From assembly GCA_021842465.1 (NCBI GenBank), contig JAKBZN010000025.1, positions 1 to 34,551 of the forward strand: a DNA stretch of 34,551 bases. Reading direction: 5' to 3'. This DNA comes from Pseudomonadota bacterium. Lineage in GTDB: Bacteria > Pseudomonadota > Gammaproteobacteria > Burkholderiales > Burkholderiaceae_F. Below are positions 26,738 to 34,551 of this stretch, piece after piece. The translations under genes were made by a program, and so were the position numbers. The notes under the pieces are model-generated. The model did not search any database and was not told where the DNA came from. It saw only the letters and a program-made list of their open reading frames with translations. Within the stretch, counting starts at the first letter, position 1; each line of letters opens with the position of its first letter.

Positions 26738-28162
26738 TCACCTCCGCGCCGCGCGCGGATCGAACGCATCGCGCACGGCATCGGCGAAATAGTTGGCGGA
26801 CAGAACCAGGGCAACCATGAACGTGAACGCCGTGACGAGCGTCCACCAGATCACCGGCTCGCGCGCGAGTTCGAGGCGCGCGGTATTGATCATCGTGCCG
26901 AAGCTGGCCATCGAGGGATCCACGCCGATCCCGACGTAGGAAAGCGTCGCCTCGGCGAGGACGAGATCGGAGAAGCGGATCACGACGTTGATCAGCACCA
27001 TGTGCATGATGTTGGGAAGCAGATGCACGCGCAGGATGCGCAGGGCGGGTACCCCGAACGCCTGGGCGGCCTGGACGAAGTCGAGTTCGCGCAGCTTGAG
27101 CACTTCGCCGCGCACCAGTCGGCAAAGGTCGGTCCAGGAGCCCAGGCCGAGGATCACGCACAGGAAGAAGAGGCGCGCATCGGTGCGATTGGCCATCGTC
27201 GGGAACCAATCGGGGTGCTTGTCGATGAACACCATCAGCATCAGCACCGAGGCGGCGATGAGCAGGACGTAGGGGATGGAATTGACCACCGTGTAGAGGT
27301 ACTGGATGGCTTCGTCGATCCAGCCGCGGAAATATCCGGAGAGCAGCCCGAGGCCGACCGCGAGGGGAAGCGTGAAGATCGTCGTCATGGTGCCGATGAC
27401 GAGCGCGGTGCGAATGCTTTTGAGCACCACGTACAGCAGGTCGCGGCCCGTGCGGTCGGTTCCCAGCACGTGGTAGTTCGTGGCCAGGCCGGCGACGGTG
27501 CCGGCGAGAAGGCAGGCGACAAGAAGGGTGACGAGGATCGCGCGCACGGGATACCGGGTCCGGCCCCGGAGAATGCGCGAGAGGAGCGGTGCGGCGCCAT
27601 TCCCGCGACCGACAACCGCTCCCCGCGTCCGTCGGCTCCCCATGCCGACGATTGCGATGGACACCGCGAGGAAGATGCCGAGTCCTCCCGCCGCCCCGAA
27701 CACGGCCCGCTCGGCGACATCGGCGGCCCAGCCGTCCGCGGCATCGTCGATGCCGAGCCCCGCATGCTTCAGCCGGGGGTAGCGGCGGATCGTCTTTCCG
27801 TCCGGAAGCAGCGTTACCTGCTTGGCGTAGCCGTAGATCGCCAGCGGCCGCGAATAGCTGACCTCCTGGCCGTCGCGCAGGTGCGCGAGCAGGGCATCGA
27901 GGACGGAATCGGTGCGTGCCGACCAGGCGGGCGCCTCGCCCGGAGCGCTCGGCAGCGCGAGCCGGTAGTGGATGCTGTCGAGCATGCCGACCGTCGCGAA
28001 GAGGAGCAGCACCGTCGCGGACGCCGCGCCCGCGGGGCGCAGGAAGGCCTGCCGCCAGGTCGACGCGAGATGGGGGGTGCGCGCCACCAGGCGGCCGTAC
28101 GCGAGCAGCGCGACGAACAACAGGAACATCGCGACGTCGGTCCAGAGAAAGACAGGTTTCAT
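26738..28162 (-). CDS. ABC transporter permease, DppC/YejE-like with N-terminal extension
   Basis: This 474-residue inner-membrane permease is about 170 residues longer than ordinary DppC proteins. The C-terminal part is standard: the GTDRTGRDLL motif (234-243), several helices and the EAA-type cytoplasmic loop (AAQAFGVPALRILRVHLLPN) that contacts the ATPase. Before it come two extra helices (about 9-27 and 45-62), a region of about 90 residues likely in the periplasm (65-155) and another helix (158-174). The function of this extra region is unknown to me. The ATG at 28162 overlaps the upstream permease stop as ATGA. Confidence 0.88.
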   Translation of the reverse strand: MKPVFLWTDVAMFLLFVALLAYGRLVARTPHLASTWRQAFLRPAGAASATVLLLFATVGMLDSIHYRLALPSAPGEAPAWSARTDSVLDALLAHLRDGQEVSYSRPLAIYGYAKQVTLLPDGKTIRRYPRLKHAGLGIDDAADGWAADVAERAVFGAAGGLGIFLAVSIAIVGMGSRRTRGAVVGRGNGAAPLLSRILRGRTRYPVRAILVTLLVACLLAGTVAGLATNYHVLGTDRTGRDLLYVVLKSIRTALVIGTMTTIFTLPLAVGLGLLSGYFRGWIDEAIQYLYTVVNSIPYVLLIAASVLMLMVFIDKHPDWFPTMANRTDARLFFLCVILGLGSWTDLCRLVRGEVLKLRELDFVQAAQAFGVPALRILRVHLLPNIMHMVLINVVIRFSDLVLAEATLSYVGIGVDPSMASFGTMINTARLELAREPVIWWTLVTAFTFMVALVLSANYFADAVRDAFDPRAARR

Positions 28163-29130
28163 TCGAGGCGGACCCGCGGGTCGACGAAGGTATAGACGAT
28201 GTCGACCAGCAGGTAGGACCCGATGGTGACGACGGAACCCACGAACACCATCGCGCGGACGATGCCGAAATCCTGTTGCGTGATTCCTTCGATGGTGAAC
28301 GCACCCAGGCCGGGGATCGCGAAGAACGATTCGGTGATGATCGTTCCGGTGAACACGATCGGCAGCATTGCGCCGGCATTGGTGACGATGGGGATGAGCG
28401 AATTGCGCAAGATGTGGCGCAGCAGCACCGTCCATTCCGAGAGCCCCTTGGCGCGGGCGGTGCGCACGTAATCCTTGCCCAGTTCCTCGAGATAGATCGT
28501 CCGGAAGAGGCGCGCCTGGGGGCCCAGCGAGCCCAGCACGAGGACCCATATCGGCAGGATCAGAAACGCCTCGGGCCGGCTGCGGGCGAATCCCGAAACC
28601 GGGGTGAGCTGCATGAGCTTGCCGATGAGGTACTGTCCGAAGATGATGTAGAAGAGGGTCGAAATCGACATCAGCACGACCAGGAACGCCACGCCGACGG
28701 CATCGAGGCGCGTGGCGCGGAACAGCACCATCCCGAGCGCGAACACCACCGGCACGATGACGGCCAGCAGGAACACCTGGATGCCGATGAGGAACGTCGG
28801 CAGGAAACGCCGGCGCATCTCGTAGGAGATGTCCAGTCCCTCGTTGGTGTGGCCGAATCGCAGTTCCGCCATGTCGCGGGTGGTGGCGAAGAACACGGTG
28901 TCGGTGAGCCTGCCGAATCCGGGCGCCGCGGCGTTGAAATAGAGCGGCCGGTCATAACCGTGCTCGGCCTCCCAGCGGTGGATCGCTTCGGTCGTCACAC
29001 GCCGCCCCAACTGCAGTCGCGCCTGGTCCTCCGGCGTGTTCACCGCGAAGAACAGCGTGAAGGTCACCAGGTGGACGCCGAAGAGCACGGCGAACGCGTA
29101 GGCGACACGGCGCAGGAGGTAGGCGATCAT
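28159..29130 (-). CDS. ABC transporter permease, DppB/YejB-like
   Basis: This 323-residue permease is of the DppB/OppB type. The N-terminal helix YLLRRVAYAFAVLFGVHLVTF is followed by a periplasmic segment of about 90 residues, then five further helices. The EAA-type loop is RTARAKGLSEWTVLLRHILRNSLIP, followed by FAIPGLGAFTIEGI as in the family. The ATG at 29130 overlaps the stop of the binding-protein gene as ATGA, and its own stop overlaps the next permease, so the transporter genes are tightly coupled. Confidence 0.9.
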   Translation of the reverse strand: MIAYLLRRVAYAFAVLFGVHLVTFTLFFAVNTPEDQARLQLGRRVTTEAIHRWEAEHGYDRPLYFNAAAPGFGRLTDTVFFATTRDMAELRFGHTNEGLDISYEMRRRFLPTFLIGIQVFLLAVIVPVVFALGMVLFRATRLDAVGVAFLVVLMSISTLFYIIFGQYLIGKLMQLTPVSGFARSRPEAFLILPIWVLVLGSLGPQARLFRTIYLEELGKDYVRTARAKGLSEWTVLLRHILRNSLIPIVTNAGAMLPIVFTGTIITESFFAIPGLGAFTIEGITQQDFGIVRAMVFVGSVVTIGSYLLVDIVYTFVDPRVRLE

Positions 29131-31451
29131 GAGGACCGCTCCCCCGCGCCCGCATCCCCCTCGGGAGGCGCTGGCAAGACCGCCCCGTCGGGTTGCGGCA
29201 CCTCCCAGATGATCGCCGTGCGCGCGTCGCGCTGCTCGCGTGCGCGCCAGACCCGCCACAACGGAATCATCGCCAGGGACAACGCGGCCAGGATCGCGGC
29301 GAGCGGCCACCAGTGCGGCCGGTTCCATTCCCGGATCCGTTCCCAGCGCATTGCGGGGTCCACGTCCAGGTACTTGATCTGATCGCGCACCATGATGCTG
29401 GGATTCGCGTTGTGCACCCATGGCTGGTAGGCGGCCGAGATCGCCGGGAAATAGCCCCACATCCAGGGGCTGTCGCGCTGGACGATCTGCACCATCCGGT
29501 CGATCACCGCCTGCCGGGCGGGACCGTCGGGCAGCACCCGCATTTGCCGGTAGAGGCGGTCGTATTCGGGATTTTCGTAGTTGGCCGCGTTCTCGCCCTG
29601 GAATTTCGCCTTGCCCTGCGGGCCATCGAGCAGGAAGAGGAAGTTCTCGGGGTCGGGATAGTCGGCGTACCAGCCCCAGGAGAAGATCTGCGCCTCGCCC
29701 TTCAGGACGCGCTCCTGGAACCGGTTGTAGTCCTCGGCCCGGATCTCCAGCTGGATGCCGAGCTTCGCGAACTGCTTGATTTCCCAGTCGAGCCCGGCCT
29801 GGGCTGCGGGCGTGGTGCCGGTGGTGTCGTAGGTCAGCACGAGCGGCTTGCCGGTTTTCGCGTCGCGTCCGTCAGGATAACCGGCCTCGGCGAGCAATCG
29901 GCGCGCCTCCGCGATCGACCGGCGCTCCGCCCGGCCGTCCGCCCAGACGTGCGTTACCGGGTCGATTCCCGCCTCGCCGCCGCGATAGCCGAACACCCCG
30001 GGGGGAATCGGCCCCATCGCGGTCTTCGACGCCCCGATCGTGTCGAAGAACACGGTGCGGTACTCCTCCCAATCGTGCGCGATCGAGATCGCCTGCCGCA
30101 GCTTGCGGTTGCGCGTCTGCTGCGCAGGGGTGTCGCCGCCACCGACCACCGGGTCGAGCCAGTTGAATCCGATGTAGGAAATGCTGGGCCCGACGTGGCC
30201 GATGATCTGCACGCCGCGCGCCCGCAGCAGGGCCGCGCGTCCGGTGTTGTCGAGCAACTCCTTCTCCAGGACGAACCCGGTACTGAGCCGCTCCACGTAC
30301 GGCACGTCGTAATAGCCCTGCAGGAACTTGTCGAGTGCGGGCTCCTGCTCCTTTTCCACCGACGAAATGACCTCGTCGACGAACGGCAGCGGTTTTCCGG
30401 CATCGGCGAGCAGGCCCTTGGCGGCATCGCCCGGCATCCCCACGCTCGGGTACCGCTGCCCGTGGAAGTTCGGATTGCGCCGCATGATGTAGCGGTTCGC
30501 GCTCTGCGACACCAGCATGAACGGCCCGGTGCCCACCGGCCAGAAATTGAGGGTAAGGCCGTTGTCCGCCATCCCGCGCTGAGCATAGAAGCGGTCCGCC
30601 TCCCAGGGAATCGGCGAGAAGAAGGTCATCGCCAGCCAGTACCGGAACTGGGGGTAGACGCCGTGAATGCGGATCTCCAGGGTGTCGCGGTCGAGCGCGC
30701 GCGCGCCGGGCAGCGGCACCGTGCGCAGATCGCGCCAGGGCAGATCGCGATCGCGCGGGCGGGTACCTGCGAACGCCGCGGCCCGTTCGGCCCGCAGTCG
30801 GTCGCCGAACGTCTTCATGCCGACGATGAGCGGCGCCATGATGCCGTAGATCGGCGACGGCGTATGCACATACGGACTGGCCAGGCGCTTGATCTCGTAG
30901 ACGTAGTCGTCGGCGGTGAGCTCGCGTGTCGCCGTCGCCACGCCATGTGCCCGGTCGAGCGGAAAATCCGCAATCGAATGCCGCCACGCGATCTGCGCCG
31001 GGCTGAGGTCCTGGTACACGTAGCGGCCCTGCGCGTCGCGGGCGAATGCCGGATGCGGCTGATACCGGATTCCCGGGATCAACCGCAGGGTGTAGACGCT
31101 GGTGGCGATGCGCTCGACCGGTGCATCGGCCGGCAGTTCCCGGCCCGCCGCGTCCAGGTACCGGACCGTCGGTAGCCGGCGAACCGTGCGCCCTTCGAGC
31201 GTGAACGGTCGCTTGAGGTAGTCGTACTGCAGCGGCGGCTCGTAGATCGAGTACGTCCAGGGCGTCTCATCGTTGCTGTAGCTGCTGACCGGGTCCAGAT
31301 ATTTCGGGCGCGAGCCGAAAGAGGTGAAGAGCACCTTGGCGCGCAGCAGCGATTCCGGGTACGGAGAGTCGGGTACCGGGCCGCAACCCTGGACCGTCAG
31401 GGCCAGGAGGACCAGGGCGATCGCCGGAAGAATTCCGAAAACGCGTTTCAA
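29127..31451 (-). CDS. ABC transporter substrate-binding lipoprotein, SBP_bac_5 family
   Basis: This protein of about 774 residues is the peptide-type binding protein of the transporter. It begins with a lipoprotein signal (KRVFGILPAIALVLLAL, then VQGC with Cys23). Family features include LRQAISIAHDWEEY and ARRLLAEAGYPDG, and WGWYADYPDPENFL near the end. Near the C terminus a hydrophobic helix (WWPLAAILAALSLAMIPLW) is followed by a charged tail, so the protein seems anchored at both ends. I chose TTG at 31451 because it gives a compact signal peptide; no good Shine-Dalgarno precedes it. The open frame reaches a GTG at 31532, one base from the divergent ybgC start, which would leave no promoter room. 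Confidence 0.85.
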   Translation of the reverse strand: MKRVFGILPAIALVLLALTVQGCGPVPDSPYPESLLRAKVLFTSFGSRPKYLDPVSSYSNDETPWTYSIYEPPLQYDYLKRPFTLEGRTVRRLPTVRYLDAAGRELPADAPVERIATSVYTLRLIPGIRYQPHPAFARDAQGRYVYQDLSPAQIAWRHSIADFPLDRAHGVATATRELTADDYVYEIKRLASPYVHTPSPIYGIMAPLIVGMKTFGDRLRAERAAAFAGTRPRDRDLPWRDLRTVPLPGARALDRDTLEIRIHGVYPQFRYWLAMTFFSPIPWEADRFYAQRGMADNGLTLNFWPVGTGPFMLVSQSANRYIMRRNPNFHGQRYPSVGMPGDAAKGLLADAGKPLPFVDEVISSVEKEQEPALDKFLQGYYDVPYVERLSTGFVLEKELLDNTGRAALLRARGVQIIGHVGPSISYIGFNWLDPVVGGGDTPAQQTRNRKLRQAISIAHDWEEYRTVFFDTIGASKTAMGPIPPGVFGYRGGEAGIDPVTHVWADGRAERRSIAEARRLLAEAGYPDGRDAKTGKPLVLTYDTTGTTPAAQAGLDWEIKQFAKLGIQLEIRAEDYNRFQERVLKGEAQIFSWGWYADYPDPENFLFLLDGPQGKAKFQGENAANYENPEYDRLYRQMRVLPDGPARQAVIDRMVQIVQRDSPWMWGYFPAISAAYQPWVHNANPSIMVRDQIKYLDVDPAMRWERIREWNRPHWWPLAAILAALSLAMIPLWRVWRAREQRDARTAIIWEVPQPDGAVLPAPPEGDAGAGERSS

Positions 31452-31533
31452 TGTGGGATACGGTTTTTTCTGGGAAAATGGGTAACAACCCGTTTCAGAA
31501 GCGTACACGAAGCTGGCAGTACACTTCCGCACC

Positions 31534-31977
31534 GTGGAAAATACCGATCCCAGCTTCCGCCTTCCGATCCGGGTCTACTACGAGGATACCGATGCCGGCG
31601 GGGTGGTCTACCATGCCAACTATCTCCGGTTCTTCGAGCGCTGCCGCACCGAGTGGCTGCGCGCGCTCGGCTTTCACCAGACCGATCTCGCGCAGCGCGA
31701 AGGGGTTCTCTTCGTGGTTGCCGCAGTCCAGGTCGAATACCTGCGCCCGGCCCGCCTGGACGACGACCTGGTGATCGATGCCCGCATTTCCGCCCTGCAC
31801 CGCAGCACCATCGCGTTCGCGCAGTACGCCCGGCGCGGCGGGGAGCCCCTGTGCCGCGCCGAGGTCAAGGTCGTCTGCGTCGACGCCGCGACCCTGCGCC
31901 CGACCCGGTTGCCCCAACCCTTGACGAACCTCCTGCAAACCGGCCTTCCGGCCGCCTCCGACATCGAACTCGCATGA
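31534..31977 (+). CDS. ybgC: Acyl-CoA thioesterase YbgC of the Tol-Pal cluster
   Basis: This 147-residue hotdog-fold thioesterase hydrolyses short acyl-CoA or acyl-ACP substrates in the cytoplasm. The active-site segment YYEDTDAGGVVYHANY is intact, with catalytic Asp20 and His27. The start is GTG at 31534, with no strong Shine-Dalgarno. The stop overlaps the tolQ start as ATGA. It heads the tol cluster, as in many proteobacteria. The 82 nt between it and the chosen start of the divergent binding-protein gene hold no promoter I can call with confidence. Confidence 0.92.
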   Translation: MENTDPSFRLPIRVYYEDTDAGGVVYHANYLRFFERCRTEWLRALGFHQTDLAQREGVLFVVAAVQVEYLRPARLDDDLVIDARISALHRSTIAFAQYARRGGEPLCRAEVKVVCVDAATLRPTRLPQPLTNLLQTGLPAASDIELA

Positions 31978-32654
31978 ACATTTCCGCCGACCTTTCCATC
32001 TTTTCCCTGGTCGCCCAGGCCACCTTCGTGGTGCAGTGCGTGATGGCGCTGCTGTTGACGATCTCCCTTGCCTCCTGGACGTCGATTTTCAGCAAGACCC
32101 TGGCGATCCGCCGGGCGCGACGGGAAACCGAGTCCTTCGAGCGCAAGTTCTGGGCCGGCAGCGATCTGCGCCAACTGTTCAGCGCCGCGTCCAATCCGCA
32201 TAACCAGACCGGTGCGCTCGAGCGCATCTTCGAAGCGGGCATGGCCGAATACCTCAAGCTGCGCAGCGGCCCGGGCGGCGACCAGGACCGCCAGGCGCTG
32301 CTCGACGGCGCCCGCCGCGCCATGCGGGCGGGCTACCAGCGGGAAATGGACACGCTCGAGTCGCGCCTCGCCTTCCTCGCCTCGGCGGGTTCGGTCAGCC
32401 CGTACATCGGCCTGTTCGGAACCGTCTGGGGCATCATGCACGCGTTCACCAACCTGTCGAGCCTGCAGCAGGCCACGCTGGCGAGCGTCGCGCCGGGCAT
32501 CGCCGAGGCGCTCATCGCCACCGCGATCGGCCTGTTCGCGGCGATCCCGGCGGTGCTGGCCTACAACCGGTTCGCGCACGACATCGACCGCCTGGCCAAC
32601 CGGTTCGAGACCTTCATCGAAGAGTTCTCGAACATCCTGCAGCGGCAACGGTAA
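31974..32654 (+). CDS. tolQ: Tol-Pal motor subunit TolQ
   Basis: This 226-residue inner-membrane protein forms, with TolR, the proton-driven motor of the Tol-Pal system that keeps the outer membrane attached during division. A first helix lies at about residues 15-38 (VVQCVMALLLTISLASW). After a cytoplasmic domain, two more helices carry the family motifs PYIGLFGTVWGIMHAF and EALIATAIGLFAAIPAVLAYN. The ATG at 31974 overlaps the ybgC stop, and tolR begins 5 nt after its stop. Confidence 0.96.
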   Translation: MNISADLSIFSLVAQATFVVQCVMALLLTISLASWTSIFSKTLAIRRARRETESFERKFWAGSDLRQLFSAASNPHNQTGALERIFEAGMAEYLKLRSGPGGDQDRQALLDGARRAMRAGYQREMDTLESRLAFLASAGSVSPYIGLFGTVWGIMHAFTNLSSLQQATLASVAPGIAEALIATAIGLFAAIPAVLAYNRFAHDIDRLANRFETFIEEFSNILQRQR

Positions 32655-32659
32655 GCGTC

Positions 32660-33100
32660 ATGGCCGTACTCGCCCGCCGCAGCAGCGGAAGCCGGCGCCG
32701 CATGATGGCCGACATCAACGTCGTGCCGTACATCGACGTGATGCTGGTGCTGGTCGTCATCCTCATGGTCTCCGCGCCGTTCGTGAATCCGAGCCTGGTG
32801 CAGTTGCCGTCCCTCGGCAAGGCCAACCGGGCGCCCGATCGGCCGATCGAGGTCGCCGTCAAGGCCGACGGCAGCCTGCTGCTGCGCGACCGCACCGCCG
32901 GCGGGTATGCCGCGCCCCGGCCGGTGCAGCTCGATGAATTCGTCGCACTGGTGCGGCAGCGCCAGCAGACCGACCCGAACGTCCCGGTCGTGATTTCGGG
33001 CGACAAACGGGTCCGCTACGACGCGATCATCCACGTCATGGACGCGCTCTACAAGGCCGACGTCAAACGCGTCGGCCTGTCGGTGAGACCGACCCGATGA
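32660..33100 (+). CDS. tolR: Tol-Pal motor subunit TolR
   Basis: This 146-residue ExbD/TolR-family protein has one membrane helix, with the essential proton-carrying Asp26 in NVVPYIDVMLVLVVILM, and a periplasmic domain that ends in DALYKADVKRVGL. It partners TolQ and TolA. The stop overlaps the tolA start as ATGA. Confidence 0.96.
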   Translation: MAVLARRSSGSRRRMMADINVVPYIDVMLVLVVILMVSAPFVNPSLVQLPSLGKANRAPDRPIEVAVKADGSLLLRDRTAGGYAAPRPVQLDEFVALVRQRQQTDPNVPVVISGDKRVRYDAIIHVMDALYKADVKRVGLSVRPTR

Positions 33101-33933
33101 CTGCAATTGCCGCCGACCGGGTTCCGCGGCAAGCCCCGCACCAAAGCCGCGACACGCTGCCGTCCTTCCTGGCGGCGCTGGCCATGCACGGCGCGCTGCT
33201 CGCCGCGCTGTGGATCGCGATGCGCTGGCACACCGGCGCGAGTGCGCCGGTGACGGCGACGCTCTGGAACCTGCCGCCGATGCCGGTGCCCCACCATGCC
33301 GTCCGGGCCCCGACGCCGCCGAAGGTCGTGCCACAGCCGCCGGCGCCGCCCCCGCCGCCGCCCAAGGAGGAGCGCCTGCCGTCAAAGGCGGACATCGTCG
33401 AAAAAAAGACGGCACCGACCACCCCCAAGCCGCCACCGGAGAAGACGCGCGAAAACCACCGTCATCACCGGCACAAGGCGGCCAAGGCGGAGGCCGCGGC
33501 GAAAGCGAAGGCGGAAGCCGCGGCCGAACGCGCCCGGATGGAGAAGGCCGCCGCGCAGGAACAGCAACAGGAAATGCAGGAACTCAATCGCCTTGCCAAC
33601 CAGGCGGCGACCGCTGCGCCCCGTAGCGCCACCATCGCGTCGAGCGGCATGAGCCGGGCCGATGCCAACCTCATCGGCGCGGCAATCAAGGCGCGCCTGT
33701 TTTTCGCGGTTCCGCCCGATGTCGCCGACACCGTGTACGCGGAGTACGAAGTCCACGTTCTGCCCACCGGACAGCAGGTCGGCGACCCGCTGCTGATCAA
33801 GCCCAGCGGACTGCCGGGCTTTGACGAGGCGGCGCTGCGCGCGATCCTGGCCGTGAATCCCTTCCCGCGCAAGGACGGGCAGGATCTGCCCCGGACCGTC
33901 GACGTGAAGCTCTATCCCAAAGACGCGCACTGA
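33097..33933 (+). CDS. tolA: Tol-Pal energy-transducing protein TolA
   Basis: This 278-residue protein links the TolQR motor to TolB and Pal. It has a single N-terminal membrane helix (about residues 22-42), a proline-rich stretch (70-115), a Lys/Ala/Glu-rich helical region (about 125-170) that spans the periplasm, and a C-terminal TolA III/TonB-like domain (about 185-278, with GLPGFDEAALRAI). It is shorter than E. coli TolA (421) because the helical region is short, which is usual outside enterobacteria. Confidence 0.94.
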   Translation: MTAIAADRVPRQAPHQSRDTLPSFLAALAMHGALLAALWIAMRWHTGASAPVTATLWNLPPMPVPHHAVRAPTPPKVVPQPPAPPPPPPKEERLPSKADIVEKKTAPTTPKPPPEKTRENHRHHRHKAAKAEAAAKAKAEAAAERARMEKAAAQEQQQEMQELNRLANQAATAAPRSATIASSGMSRADANLIGAAIKARLFFAVPPDVADTVYAEYEVHVLPTGQQVGDPLLIKPSGLPGFDEAALRAILAVNPFPRKDGQDLPRTVDVKLYPKDAH

Positions 33934-34046
33934 GGAACTCGCCGACCGAATTGGCGTCGCATTTCCCCGGACAATACCCCGTCACCCCGACACGAATAGA
34001 ATCCGTCGCCATGGCCCCCTCTTCTCCCCAACGCACGCCCCTTCCG

Positions 34047-34551
34047 ATGCGATCGATCCGCTCCCTTCTCGCCGCCGGCTTGACGCTGGCGCTCGCTGCC
34101 CTGCTTTCCGCGGCCCCGGCCCACGCCCAGATGACGGTCGAAGTCACCGGGGTCGGCGCCCAGCAGTACCCCATCGCCGTGGCCAACTTCCACGTCGACA
34201 CGCCGCTGCAGCAGGACCTCGCCGCCATCGTCCGGGCCGACCTCAACCGCTCCGGCATGTTCCAGATCGTCGATGCCGGACCGGACGCGATCGAGGAAGC
34301 CGCCCCGATCCCGTTCGCCGACTGGAAGTCCCGGGGCGCCAGCACGCTGGCCGTCGGTTCGGTCCAGCACCTTGCCGGCAACCGGATCCAGGTCCGCTAC
34401 CGCCTCTACGATACGGTCAAGGGCTACCAGGTCGACGGCATGGAATTCACCATGGGCGGCGCGGGCACGGAGCGCGACCAGCGACACATCGCCCACAAGA
34501 TCGCCGACCGGATCTATCAGGCGGTCACGGGCTATCCGGGCGTCTTTTCCA
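34047..34551 (+). CDS. tolB: Tol-Pal periplasmic protein TolB, N-terminal part
   Basis: The gene runs off the window end after about 168 residues. A Sec signal (SIRSLLAAGLTLALAALLS) ends at AHA, followed by the TolB N-terminal domain with PIAVANF, LNRSGMFQIVD and the YRLYDTVKGY segment. The beta-propeller lies beyond the window. I chose ATG at 34047 because it gives a compact signal peptide; ATG at 34011 in the same frame is equally open, and neither has a good Shine-Dalgarno. The gap from tolA (33934-34046) shows nothing else. Confidence 0.92.
   Translation, partial: MRSIRSLLAAGLTLALAALLSAAPAHAQMTVEVTGVGAQQYPIAVANFHVDTPLQQDLAAIVRADLNRSGMFQIVDAGPDAIEEAAPIPFADWKSRGASTLAVGSVQHLAGNRIQVRYRLYDTVKGYQVDGMEFTMGGAGTERDQRHIAHKIADRIYQAVTGYPGVFS

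Noticed and set aside
24881..28195. A plus-strand open frame of 1104 codons opposite the ABC transporter genes
   Set aside because: It is the complement of strongly conserved ATPase and permease genes; the apparent protein is low-complexity and reflects GC bias.

Overview
The window is GC-rich DNA with dense, mostly overlapping genes and looks like the chromosome of a hydrogen-oxidising betaproteobacterium. The evidence is the gene order of the hydrogenase locus, which closely follows the hox/hyp locus of Cupriavidus necator, together with a ybgC-tolQRAB cluster and sigma-54-type regulation. I cannot name the genus from sequence alone.

Layout. (1) 1-46: 3' end of a tRNA-Cys. (2) 236-3990: an aldehyde dehydrogenase of the AcoD/ExaC/AldB type, divergent from an AcoR-like sigma-54 activator. 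The intergenic region carries a perfect 7-3-7 palindrome and a sigma-54-like box. (3) 4083-23282: one unbroken minus-strand hydrogenase locus of 19 genes, read from high to low coordinates. It holds hoxK-hoxG-hoxZ (membrane-bound [NiFe] hydrogenase and its cytochrome b), hoxM-hoxL-hoxQ-hoxR (enzyme-specific maturation), hypA-hypB-hypF-hypC-hypD-hypE (general NiFe cofactor assembly), hoxA-hoxB-hoxC-hoxJ (H2-sensing regulatory hydrogenase, kinase and response regulator), then a nickel permease (hoxN-like) and hoxV. (4) 23501-24769: an HD-GYP protein on the same strand just upstream of hoxK. (5) 24818-31451: an oligopeptide-type ABC transporter with fused tandem ATPases, two permeases and a lipoprotein binding protein. 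(6) 31534-34551: ybgC-tolQ-tolR-tolA-tolB on the plus strand, with tolB cut by the window end.

How it works together. HoxK carries all six cysteines of the special proximal [4Fe-3S] cluster at mature positions 17, 19, 20, 115, 120 and 149, so the enzyme should be an O2-tolerant group 1d uptake hydrogenase feeding electrons through HoxZ to the quinone pool. HoxBC has the regulatory hydrogenase hallmarks: no Tat signal on HoxB, and HoxC stops right after the last His of its nickel motif. It should signal H2 to HoxJ, which controls HoxA. Candidate sites upstream of hoxK (sigma-54 -24/-12, a perfect IHF consensus and a near HupR/HoxA-type half-site pair) fit that circuit. A second, better sigma-54 box precedes hoxN-hoxV.

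Most notable departures: hoxO, hoxT and hypX, which I recall from the C. necator locus, are absent here, and hoxV sits at the far end after hoxN. The HD-GYP protein abuts the hydrogenase promoter. A palindromic repeat lies in frame inside the ABC ATPase gene. The transporter has unusual extra membrane and periplasmic parts. I see no CRISPR array, insertion sequence, integrase or rRNA.
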